A stretch of 64,000 nt of DNA from Candidatus Loosdrechtia aerotolerans (GTDB lineage: Bacteria; Planctomycetota; Brocadiia; Brocadiales; Brocadiaceae), in the NCBI GenBank assembly GCA_021646405.1, contig SOER01000001.1, positions 62,001-126,000 on the forward strand, in the 5' to 3' direction. Numbering within the stretch: the first letter of the stretch is position 1; each line of letters opens with the position of its first letter. A program made the position numbers and the translations under genes. The notes under the pieces are model-generated. The model saw only the letters and a program-made list of their open reading frames with translations. It was not told where the DNA came from and made no database searches. This document shows positions 46,995 to 54,591 of this stretch, piece by piece.

Positions 46995-47603
46995 ATGAAG
47001 ATACGATTCATCTTGTTTTCTGTAGCACTCTTTGTCATACCAACCCTTGTACTTTCTGTAGATACAAAAGAAGCTCACTCCGGCGAGATTCGGGGTACTG
47101 TCACAGCAAAAAGACCCAAATACCTCAAGAATACTATTGCTTATATCGAAAACGTTCCGGGTAAATTTGCCCCTCCGGAAGAACATGCCGTTATGGACCA
47201 AAAAAATATGACATTTATCCCTCATGTACTCCCGATACTCAAGGGGACCACAGTTGACTTTCTCAACAGCGATACCGTTCGCCATAATGTCTACTCCCCG
47301 GATGATGTAGCAGATAATATGAACCTGGGAACATGGTTTATGGGTGAAGTAAGATCATATACCTTCAACAAGCCAGGGGTTGCATCCATTCGATGCAACG
47401 TACATGTTGATATGCTCGCGTATATCCTCGTATTACAAAACCCATATTTTGGAAGGGTTGACGCTGAGGGACGTTTTTCCATCCCTGATGTACCAGCAGG
47501 AAACTATACGGTAAAGCTGTGGAATGAACGGCTCAAAACAGAGGACCAACAGGTGAGAGTCATATCCGGTCCTCCCGCCAAAGTAGAATTTATATTGAAA
47601 TAA
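46995..47603 (+). CDS. secreted cupredoxin with C-terminal carboxypeptidase-regulatory-like domain
   Basis: 202 residues with a signal peptide (to about 22). The cupredoxin part (about 28-148) shows copper-ligand candidates in DTVRHNVYSP (His), then SIRCNVHVDMLAY (Cys, His, Met), the type I copper order. A short carboxypeptidase-regulatory-like beta-sandwich follows (GRVDAEGRFSIPDVPAGNYT). It resembles MauL-like plastocyanin relatives. The start is the ATG at 46995, 7 nt after AGGAG; ATG 46989 is too close to that site. A strong terminator follows the stop. It is probably a periplasmic electron carrier or copper protein. Confidence 0.85.
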   Translation: MKIRFILFSVALFVIPTLVLSVDTKEAHSGEIRGTVTAKRPKYLKNTIAYIENVPGKFAPPEEHAVMDQKNMTFIPHVLPILKGTTVDFLNSDTVRHNVYSPDDVADNMNLGTWFMGEVRSYTFNKPGVASIRCNVHVDMLAYILVLQNPYFGRVDAEGRFSIPDVPAGNYTVKLWNERLKTEDQQVRVISGPPAKVEFILK

Positions 47604-47613
47604 TACACCACAG

Positions 47614-47649
47614 AACATGCATGCATTTCCCTACTGCATGCATGTTTTT
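47614..47649 (+). terminator. strong Rho-independent terminator after the cupredoxin gene
   Basis: AACATGCATGCA (47614-47625) pairs perfectly over 12 bp with TGCATGCATGTT (47635-47646) across a 9-nt loop, and a run of T (47645-47649) closes it. It ends the transcript from the cupredoxin gene. Confidence 0.85.
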
Positions 47650-47965
47650 ACACTCAGATAGGCTCGATATAAGATATCATACAACAATCACTTACAACAA
47701 CAAAGAATAAATGTATTTTTCTCTATACAAGCACCGGATTAGACCTCTCTCTTTAAAAAAAGCAATTCTTTTCTCCTCCCTTATTATTCGTCATAAGTAG
47801 CAACTACCAGGGCAATTAAACGTCCCCTATTTCCTTTTCAATTTAATTCCATCAGAAAAATATTTGGCAAGCACATTGCGAAAAACAAGATAGGTTCAAT
47901 GAATATATTGGCGTATTTTATAATAATATGGTCAGGTTTTATTCAAGATAAGTGAGGTAATAAAC
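47650..47965. other. non-coding gap with a possible promoter
   Basis: No gene is seen in these 316 bp. A perfect TATAAT at 47919-47924, with only a poor -35 (TTCAAT at 47895-47900), may drive the secreted-protein array that starts at 47966. Confidence 0.35.
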
Positions 47966-48373
47966 ATGGTAAAAAAATTTCATAACAGTCTTATTACTGC
48001 ATCGATTTTTAGTATAAGTATTACCATCGGGCTTGGAAGTTTCGTAATGGCACAACATTCACCGATTCATCCTCTGGAAAAACCAGGAGGAAAAGATGTG
48101 ATAAAAGATGATGGAAAACAGAGGGAAAGAGAAGAAAAGAAGAGAAAATCAGTAGAAAAATATCAAAAAGAAGGAGGTAAAGGAGTTCACAGACATGAGG
48201 AAGAAGAGGCACGAAAAGGTGAAGAGGCTCATGGAATATCCGGCAGGGGAGAGGCTGAAGGAGGTGCAGGCATAGCCGGAGGAGGAATCGTTGGAGGTAA
48301 AGAGACAGAAAAGGAGATACGAGCAGAAGAGGCTCAGAAGCAAAGGGCAAGAAAAGAATTAGAAGAGGAGTAA
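47966..48373 (+). CDS. secreted highly charged low-complexity protein
   Basis: 135 residues: a signal peptide ending near VMAQ (about residue 29) and a mature part rich in Lys, Glu and Gly (KQREREEKKRKS, GRGEAEGGAGIAGGGIVGG), ending in a charged helix. It has no recognised domain. A GAGG ribosome site precedes the ATG. It heads the array of secreted-protein genes that ends at 53237 and lies 54 bp before the first paralogue. An envelope-associated filler or binding protein is possible. Confidence 0.6.
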   Translation: MVKKFHNSLITASIFSISITIGLGSFVMAQHSPIHPLEKPGGKDVIKDDGKQREREEKKRKSVEKYQKEGGKGVHRHEEEEARKGEEAHGISGRGEAEGGAGIAGGGIVGGKETEKEIRAEEAQKQRARKELEEE

Positions 48374-48427
48374 AAAAAGCTGTTAAAATAAAAGATAGAG
48401 AGAACCAATATTTTGAGGAGTGAAAAA

Positions 48428-49912
48428 ATGCTAAAAAAATGGAACCTTGTTCTTCTCATTGCAGCGGGAGTTATTTTTAGTGCTGCTCATAATGCATTTT
48501 CCGCCCGGGAAGACCAAAGAACATACGACGAATATGAATACGATACCGAAGGCACGCCAAGAAGCCATGCTGAGGGACACAGCCCGCAAACCCACGGATT
48601 AACAGGTGCTGAAGGCAGCTATGGTAAATCAGGAAGCGGGACCGATGGGTATATAGTTGGAGGAACCCCTGAAGAGGAGGAAAGATACGGAGAAAGAGAA
48701 CCCGACATAGAGAGATTTGAAGCAGAGAGAAGATATGAACAAGAAAGGACAAGTACTTATCCAGAAGGTGCTCGTATCGGGAAAGGAAAGGTTGACGAAA
48801 AAACCGCTGAAAAGATTATCTCCGGATGGAAAGACCAGCCGAAAAAGGTTGCCCAACGGCTCATGGAAAAATACGGTCCACCTGATGCAGCAAGCCAACA
48901 TCATCTTATCTGGTATGATAATGGTCCATGGGTAGAAACAAAAGTGGTAAATGAGGAAATTCTCCATAAATTTCCCAAAAAACACTACGACGTAGTCACA
49001 CAGACGGTTAAGTATAAAGTCCCTGTCGATAAAGTCGATGAACTTATCGACTTTGACGGCGGTCTTATCATTGACAGAACAGCAGGAGAACTCTCTGCAA
49101 TGTGTCATAACGAAAGGATGAATACCCTGGCACTCAACCTTGCAGATGATATCGTCAAAGAAAATCTCAGTGTGGAAGAGGCACGAGAAAAATATGCCGA
49201 ACAGGTAGAGGCTGCTACAAAAGGGCAATCAGCACCACTTACTCAGAGACTCCAATTCGATACGAAGGTAGCAGGAACGGCTGACCCCGGTGAATCAATT
49301 ATGGGTAAGGTCACCCGGAAAGGAAGGGAAGGAGCCATACCTGAAAAACCTGACGAAACAACCGTTCAGCAGATTATTTCAGAATGGAGAGAAGCACCCC
49401 GGACTGTTGCCCAACAGATGATCGATGAGTATGGTGTTCCGGATGAAGCAACCAATGAGCGTCTTATCTGGCATAACAATGGCCCATGGAAGAGAACCGA
49501 GGTGGTAAATCAGGAAATCCCTCATGACTTCCCGGTTAAACATAAAGATATCATCATCCAGACGGTTGACTATCAGGTACCTTCACAGAAGGTTGATGAA
49601 CTTGTCCAATATAATGGAAGTATCGTTGTAAATAAAACACGGGGAGAGATCTCTTCCCATTCTGCCAATGAAAAAATGAATATCCTGACATTAAATCTCG
49701 CAGGTGACATTGTTGAAGAAGATCGTGACCCTGAAGAGGTACGAGAGGTCTATACCGATCAGGCAAGGGAGATCCTGGAAGAAGACCGTACTCCCTCCCT
49801 TGCGAAGAAATTACAAATCAAAGGTGGGAAACGGGAAAAAGAAGAATACCGTGATGAGGAATATGAAAAAGAGGAAGAGGATGAGGGATTCCTTGAGAGA
49901 GTTTTTAACTAG
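48428..49912 (+). CDS. secreted two-domain protein, paralogue 1 of the tandem array
   Basis: 494 residues from the ATG at 48428, 7 nt after GAGGAG. A signal peptide (to about 25) leads into a 90-residue acidic, Gly-rich linker. Two copies of a domain of about 150 residues follow (about 120-275 and 307-460). Each has IISxW near the start, then KYGPPDAASQHHLIWYDNGPW-like text (shared core LIWxxNGPW), and KVDEL. Between and after are helices ending NxLxLNLAxDIV. The tail is a run of Glu, Lys and Asp. I recall similar uncharacterised domains in other bacteria. The function is unknown. Domain 1 is nearly identical in DNA to that of the next paralogue. Confidence 0.82.
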   Translation: MLKKWNLVLLIAAGVIFSAAHNAFSAREDQRTYDEYEYDTEGTPRSHAEGHSPQTHGLTGAEGSYGKSGSGTDGYIVGGTPEEEERYGEREPDIERFEAERRYEQERTSTYPEGARIGKGKVDEKTAEKIISGWKDQPKKVAQRLMEKYGPPDAASQHHLIWYDNGPWVETKVVNEEILHKFPKKHYDVVTQTVKYKVPVDKVDELIDFDGGLIIDRTAGELSAMCHNERMNTLALNLADDIVKENLSVEEAREKYAEQVEAATKGQSAPLTQRLQFDTKVAGTADPGESIMGKVTRKGREGAIPEKPDETTVQQIISEWREAPRTVAQQMIDEYGVPDEATNERLIWHNNGPWKRTEVVNQEIPHDFPVKHKDIIIQTVDYQVPSQKVDELVQYNGSIVVNKTRGEISSHSANEKMNILTLNLAGDIVEEDRDPEEVREVYTDQAREILEEDRTPSLAKKLQIKGGKREKEEYRDEEYEKEEEDEGFLERVFN

Positions 49913-49984
49913 GTATAAGTATTCACAAGATGACATTGAACGTCGTTAGTCCCTGTGTATATAAAAACTTTAACATGAAAAGGT

Positions 49985-50014
49985 CGGCGTGAACAAACTG
50001 GTTTGTTCACGCCG
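49985..50014. repeat. 14-bp hairpin in the spacer between paralogues 1 and 2
   Basis: CGGCGTGAACAAAC (49985-49998), two bases, then its exact reverse complement (50001-50014). No T-run follows. The equivalent spacer between paralogues 2 and 3 has a longer hairpin that begins with the same CGGC-TG frame. Confidence 0.7.
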
Positions 50015-50125
50015 GTATCGGGTGGAACCAAATCTGATTTATTTTGTTTGGTTTCATTCTTGGGTTACCACAAGCACCTGGTTTTATTGAAGTATAGGTA
50101 CCGAGCTTTGTATAAGGAGTGAAAA

Positions 50126-51436
50126 ATGATAAAAAAACAGTGTTTTAATCTCGTTATCTGCAGCACGCTTATTTTCGGTGTTGTTATTGCAAATGCGGCT
50201 TTCATGAGCCCCGCTACGGCGGCCGGTGAAAAATCCAGGGAAAATACCCGTGGTGAGGGTATTTTTTCTGGAACAGGTGGTAAAGTTGACAAAAAAACTG
50301 TTGAAAAGATTATCTCCGGCTGGAAAGGCCAACCGAAAAAGGTTGCCCAACAGCTCATGGAAAAATACGGTCCACCTGATGCAGCAAGCCAACGTCATCT
50401 TATCTGGTATGATAATGGTCCATGGGTAGAAACAAAAGTGGTAAATGAGGAAATTCTCCATAAATTTCCCAAAAAACACTACGACGTAGTCACACAGGCG
50501 GTTAAGTATGAAGTCCCTGTCGATAAAGTCGATGAACTTATCGACTTTGACGGCGGTCTTATCATTGACAGAACAACAGGAGAACTCTCTGTAATGTGTC
50601 ATAATGAAAGGATGAATACCCTGGCACTCAACCTTGCAGATGATATCGTCAAAGAAAATCTCAGTGTGGAAGAGGCACGAGAAAAATATGCCGAACAGGT
50701 AGAGGCTGCTACAAAAGGGCAATCAGCACCACTTACTCAGAGACTCCAATTCGATACGAAGGTAGCAGGAACGGCTGACCCCGGTGAATCAATTATGGGT
50801 AAGGTCACCCAAAAAGAAAAGGAAGAAGAGAGAAGAACAAAAATAACAGAAGGAGCCATACCTGAAAAACTTGACGAAACAACCGTTCAGCAGATTATTT
50901 CAGAATGGAGAGAAGCACCCCGGACTGTTGCCCAACAGATGATCGATGAGTATGGTGTTCCGGATGAAGCAACCAATGAGCGTCTTATCTGGCATAACAA
51001 TGGCCCATGGAAGAGAACCGAGATTATCAATCATGAGATCACGCATAATTTCCCCATTGAACATAAAGATGTCGTCATCCAGACGGTTGACTATCAGGTA
51101 CCTTCACAGAAGGTTGATGAACTTGCCCAATATAACGGAAGCATTATTGTAAATAAAACACGGGGAGAGATCTCTTCCCATTCTGCCAATGAAAAAATGA
51201 ATATCCTGACATTAAATCTTGCAGGTGACATTATTGAAGGAGATCGTGATCTCGAGGAGGTACGAGAGGTCTATGCCGATCAGGCAAGGGATATCCTGGA
51301 AGAAGACCGTACTCCCTCCCTTGCAAAGAAATTACAAATGAAAGGAGCAGGATGGGGAAAAGAAGAATATCGTGATGAGGAATATGAAGAAGAAGAAGAA
51401 GAAGAAGAAGGACTCTTTGAGAGGATTTTTGAATAG
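50126..51436 (+). CDS. secreted two-domain protein, paralogue 2 of the tandem array
   Basis: 436 residues with AAGGAG at 50114-50119 before the ATG. The signal peptide (VICSTLIFGVVIANAAFMSPATAAG) joins domain 1 (about 52-210) after a short linker, then domain 2 (about 249-401) and an acidic tail with seven consecutive Glu. Bases 50300-50810 differ from 48807-49315 at only a few percent of sites, while the leader and linker are unrelated to paralogue 1, which points to recent duplication or gene conversion of the domain. The function is unknown. Confidence 0.82.
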   Translation: MIKKQCFNLVICSTLIFGVVIANAAFMSPATAAGEKSRENTRGEGIFSGTGGKVDKKTVEKIISGWKGQPKKVAQQLMEKYGPPDAASQRHLIWYDNGPWVETKVVNEEILHKFPKKHYDVVTQAVKYEVPVDKVDELIDFDGGLIIDRTTGELSVMCHNERMNTLALNLADDIVKENLSVEEAREKYAEQVEAATKGQSAPLTQRLQFDTKVAGTADPGESIMGKVTQKEKEEERRTKITEGAIPEKLDETTVQQIISEWREAPRTVAQQMIDEYGVPDEATNERLIWHNNGPWKRTEIINHEITHNFPIEHKDVVIQTVDYQVPSQKVDELAQYNGSIIVNKTRGEISSHSANEKMNILTLNLAGDIIEGDRDLEEVREVYADQARDILEEDRTPSLAKKLQMKGAGWGKEEYRDEEYEEEEEEEEGLFERIFE

Positions 51437-51517
51437 GTATATAGTATACAAAGGATGAAATTGAACATCTTAGTCTCTGTATACATACGATAAAGACTTA
51501 AACATCAAAAGAACGGA

Positions 51518-51635
51518 CGGCATGGGGCTGTTCAAAAAGTTCCAAATACCGGTTTTGGCATACAACATGGAGAGCGAAATAGCATTTCGCTCTCCATGTT
51601 ATGTGTAGAAAAACTTCTTGAACAACCCCATGCCG
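51518..51635. repeat. 118-bp nested palindromic element (MITE-like or structured RNA)
   Basis: An outer inverted repeat of 24 bp (51518-51541 with 51612-51635, two mismatches) encloses a perfect 17-bp inner stem (51564-51580 with 51584-51600, loop AGC). The outer arms start CGGCATGGGG. Both outer mismatches are C-A or A-C on the plus strand and become G-U pairs on the minus-strand RNA. It lies between paralogues 2 and 3. Confidence 0.75.
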
Positions 51636-51748
51636 GTGTCTAACGTAATCAAATCTGATTTATTTTGTCCGGTTTCATTTTTGGATTACTATAAGAAGCA
51701 CCTGGTTTTATTGAAATATAGGTACCGAAGGGTGGAAAGGAGGGAGAA

Positions 51749-52639
51749 ATGATAAGAATACGGCGATTTAGTCTCGCTATTGGCAGCACATTTATTTTCG
51801 GTGTTGTTATTGCAAATGCTGTTTTCATGAGTTCTGCTACGGCAGCCGGTAAAAAATCCGAGGGAAATACCGGTGGTGAGGGTATTTTTTCTGGAACAGG
51901 TGGTAAAGTTGACAAAAAAACTGTTGAAAAGATTATTTCCGGCTGGAAAGATCAACCGAAAAAGGTTGCCCGGCAACTCATAGAAAAATACGGCCCGCCT
52001 GATGCAGCAGGTCAACGTCACCTTATCTGGTATGATAATGGTCCATGGGTAGAAACAAAAGTGGTAAATCAGGAAATTTTCCATTATTTCCCAAAAAAAC
52101 ACAGAGACGTAGTCACACAGACGGTTAAATATGAAGTCCCTGCTGATAAAGTTGATGAACTCATCGAATTTGACGAAAGCCTTATCATCGACAGAACAAA
52201 AGGAGAACTCTCTGTAATGTGCCATAATGAAAGGATGAATACCCTGGCACTCAACCTTGCAGATGATATCGTGAAAGGGAAGCGCAGTGTGCAGGAGGCA
52301 CGAAAGACATTTGCCGAACAGGTACAGGCTGCCGTGAAAGGACAACCGGCGCCGCTCACCCAGGAACTCCGGTTTGATACGAAGGTAGCAGGAACAGCCG
52401 CCCCCGGCGAACCAATTATGGGTAAGGAGGTTACTCAGAAAGAAGAGGAAGAGGAGAAAAGAATCAAAATGGAAGGAAGGGAAGGAGCCATACTTGAAAA
52501 ACCTGACAAATCAACCGTAAAGAAATTACAAACCAAAAATAGAGATACAGACCAAAGAACAGAATATCGTGATACAGAATATCAACAAAAAGAAGAGAAA
52601 AAAGAAAAAGGATTCTTCGAGAGGACTTTTGACTTTTAA
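51749..52639 (+). CDS. secreted one-domain protein, paralogue 3 of the tandem array (domain 2 deleted)
   Basis: 296 residues: a signal peptide like that of paralogue 2 (SLAIGSTFIFGVVIANAVF), domain 1 (about 52-205), linker, and tail. The linker reads EKPDKSTVKKLQTKN: in paralogue 2 the same flanks, DETTV and KKLQ, stand about 146 residues apart, holding domain 2. So domain 2 has been removed cleanly in frame at about 52518, and the acidic tail is kept. AGGAGG precedes the ATG. The intact frame suggests a working protein. Confidence 0.82.
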   Translation: MIRIRRFSLAIGSTFIFGVVIANAVFMSSATAAGKKSEGNTGGEGIFSGTGGKVDKKTVEKIISGWKDQPKKVARQLIEKYGPPDAAGQRHLIWYDNGPWVETKVVNQEIFHYFPKKHRDVVTQTVKYEVPADKVDELIEFDESLIIDRTKGELSVMCHNERMNTLALNLADDIVKGKRSVQEARKTFAEQVQAAVKGQPAPLTQELRFDTKVAGTAAPGEPIMGKEVTQKEEEEEKRIKMEGREGAILEKPDKSTVKKLQTKNRDTDQRTEYRDTEYQQKEEKKEKGFFERTFDF

Positions 52640-52694
52640 AAGCATGTAATTTTTGCAGAACGTATTTATACACCTTGTGTGAGGAGAAAGAAAG

Positions 52695-53237
52695 ATGGTA
52701 GGAAAACGTAGTTTGAATCTCATTATTGGCAGCACCTTAATTCTTGGCACTGTTATTGCAAACACAACGTATGTTGGCTCTGCCATAGCAACAACCCCTG
52801 AAGAAGAATTAAGTGGTACACAATCAAGAACAGACCGGAGATCAACAGGGATAGAAAGTAAAACAGGTGGTCAAATGGGGACAACAAGAGAAAGACCATC
52901 TGGAAGTGATAGAGGAACTACCGGCGAAAGGAGAACCGGAAGGCGAGGCGGTGGTATAGAAACCGGTCCTGGTGCCGATGTACCCGGAATACAAGGGCCA
53001 ACCCCGGGTACCCCGGGAAGACCATCCCCTGAGGCACCCAGAGGAACAACTGACAGAAAAAGAAGTGAAAGAGAAGGGAGAGGAACTATTGGTGGTGAAA
53101 CGGAAACTACCAGAGGACCAACGGATAGTGCAACTGGCGGTGCACGAAGCGGATCACCAGGAGGTACAACTGCACCACAAACACCCGGAGCAGGTGGCGG
53201 TACAACGGATAGTAGCGGTGGCACAGGTGGAAGATAA
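52695..53237 (+). CDS. secreted Gly/Thr/Arg-rich protein with the array's leader peptide
   Basis: 180 residues. The first 32 (RSLNLIIGSTLILGTVIAN) match the leader of paralogues 2 and 3, but the mature part is unrelated: a disordered chain rich in Gly, Thr, Pro, Arg and Ser (GTTGERRTGRRGGGIETGPG, GTTDSSGGTGGR). There are no Cys. GAGGAG precedes the ATG and the gene is 55 bp after paralogue 3. It may be a surface or matrix polymer; the function is unknown. Confidence 0.7.
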   Translation: MVGKRSLNLIIGSTLILGTVIANTTYVGSAIATTPEEELSGTQSRTDRRSTGIESKTGGQMGTTRERPSGSDRGTTGERRTGRRGGGIETGPGADVPGIQGPTPGTPGRPSPEAPRGTTDRKRSEREGRGTIGGETETTRGPTDSATGGARSGSPGGTTAPQTPGAGGGTTDSSGGTGGR

Positions 53238-53304
53238 ACAGAGAACTATCCATTATCTATTCTCTCTTGAATAAGATTACAGATTCTTCTCTGAAAAATG
53301 AGCA

Positions 53305-53360
53305 ACCTTGTAGAGAACGCTTTCTATAAAAGGCATCTTTACAAGGTCAACTTTTATTTT
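53305..53360 (+). terminator. probable terminator of the secreted-protein array
   Basis: ACCTTGTAGAGA (53305-53316) pairs over 12 bp (one G-U) with TCTTTACAAGGT (53336-53347) across a 19-nt loop, followed by a T-rich stretch to 53360. The rest of the gap 53238-53600 holds no gene that I can support. Confidence 0.5.
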
Positions 53361-53513
53361 TATTCTAGTAAAGGAAAATGTTACATAAGAGCTTGTTCTA
53401 TGGCATCATAAAAATATCGTGAAACAGGATCCGTTAACTCAGCTATTCAGTACATGGGAAGACGAATGGTACGGATAATACTTGGAAGTCTGGAAATTTT
53501 TTAACTACTGCAC

Positions 53514-53549
53514 AGGTGGCGGCTCTCTGGGGCTGCCTTTTTCTTTTTC
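53514..53549 (+). terminator. weak second terminator-like hairpin
   Basis: AGGTGGC (53514-53520) can pair with GCTGCCT (53532-53538), including two wobble pairs, and TTTTTCTTTTT follows. It stands just upstream of the membrane-protein gene at 53601, where it could act as a leader attenuator or simply as an upstream terminator. Confidence 0.3.
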
Positions 53550-53600
53550 CTGCAAAACCCCTAAGGATCAGCAGGAACACCCTTTTTCATAAATTTCACC

Positions 53601-53939
53601 ATGTACCCTGCACTTATACAAGGAATATACTATATCATCACCGGTATCTGGCCCCTCATGAGCATGAGAACATTTCAAATGGTAACAGGTCCTAAAACCA
53701 ACCACTGGCTCGTTAATACTGTTGGGGTTCTCATAATTGTTATTGGCGGAGTATTGATCATTACAGGAATCCGGCGCACTGTATATCCCGATATCGAAAT
53801 TATCCTGCTTGCTCTTGGGAGCGCTATTGGATTAGCAGCAATTGATATCGTATATGTTGTAAAAAAGCAAATTAGCCCTATATATCTTCTCGACATGTGT
53901 ATTGAGGTTGTGTTCATTATAAATTGGATTTTTGTTTAG
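53601..53939 (+). CDS. small four-helix membrane protein of unknown function
   Basis: 112 residues with about four hydrophobic helices: LIQGIYYIITGIWPL, VNTVGVLIIVIGGVLIITG, IILLALGSAIGLAAIDIVYVV and a last one ending INWIFV. Between them is GPKTNHWLVNT. It resembles small uncharacterised membrane proteins of many bacteria. No strong ribosome site is seen (the ATG follows CATAAATTTCACC). It stands alone between two hairpin-rich gaps. Confidence 0.6.
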   Translation: MYPALIQGIYYIITGIWPLMSMRTFQMVTGPKTNHWLVNTVGVLIIVIGGVLIITGIRRTVYPDIEIILLALGSAIGLAAIDIVYVVKKQISPIYLLDMCIEVVFIINWIFV

Positions 53940-54152
53940 GCATTGTCTGCCCTTTCTCTCGCCTCTCATACATTTATCCATAATACCTATACTGAATTTA
54001 AGGCAGACTGGACTGCAGGTTTACCCTTACTTTACATTCCTGTTCTTAAAGGACAAATAATACAGGAACAGATGAATAAAAATTAAGAAAGAATTAAAAG
54101 AAAAAACGCATACAGATAAACGGTATATTCATACCCGGGGAAGGAGTTTATT

Positions 54153-54524
54153 ATGGTATACCTAACATCAGAAGAGATGTCTCAAGAATTAGATCAGTGT
54201 ATTAAAGACTGCCTGGAATGTTATAACGTATGTATCAAAACAATATCGCATTGCCTGCAAATGGGGGGAAAGCATGCAGGGGCCGGACATATTTCTTTAT
54301 TAAGAGACTGTGCTGATGTCTGCCGGGCCAACACGGATCTTATGCTTCGTAATTCCGGCTGGTCCGGAAGGACATGTTCTCTCTGTGCAGATATCTGTAT
54401 AGAATGTGCCAGTAATTGTGAAAAATTTACAGACGATCAAATAATGAGGGAATGTGCCAATGTTTGTAATCATACTGCCGAATCATGCCGGAAAGTAGCA
54501 GAAGCAGTAATACAACGTATTTAA
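54153..54524 (+). CDS. four-helix-bundle copper-storage protein (Csp/DUF326 type)
   Basis: 123 residues with 15 cysteines spaced along four helices: QCIKDCLECYNVC, DCADVC, CSLCADICIECASNC and ECANVC, with His among them. In Csp proteins such cysteines line the core of a four-helix bundle and hold many Cu(I) ions. There is no signal peptide, so it is cytosolic, like Csp3. An AAGGAG site precedes the ATG. It is 67 bp upstream of the molybdopterin oxidoreductase gene; whether they share a transcript is unclear. Confidence 0.85.
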   Translation: MVYLTSEEMSQELDQCIKDCLECYNVCIKTISHCLQMGGKHAGAGHISLLRDCADVCRANTDLMLRNSGWSGRTCSLCADICIECASNCEKFTDDQIMRECANVCNHTAESCRKVAEAVIQRI

Positions 54525-54591
54525 ACATACGGTGAGGTTTTTCGCTCATCAAAGACAAATTTAGTTTTTAAAAGTGATGAGGAGTATACCT

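Noticed and set aside
48629-49228. Long open frame on the minus strand (199 codons), with a sister at 50084-50722
   Set aside because: Both run antisense to the domain 1 copies of the tandem paralogues. They are similar because the DNA is duplicated, lack a ribosome site, and encode Cys/Phe-rich text without any recognisable motif.
49985-50014. Rho-independent terminator for paralogue 1
   Set aside because: The stem is strong, but GTATCGGG follows rather than a T-run, and the sister spacer has a different interior, so I list it as a hairpin repeat.
47966-53237. Adhesin or S-layer assignment for the secreted array
   Set aside because: Signal peptides and repeats are clear, but no S-layer homology, cohesin/dockerin or sorting motif is visible, so no function is given.
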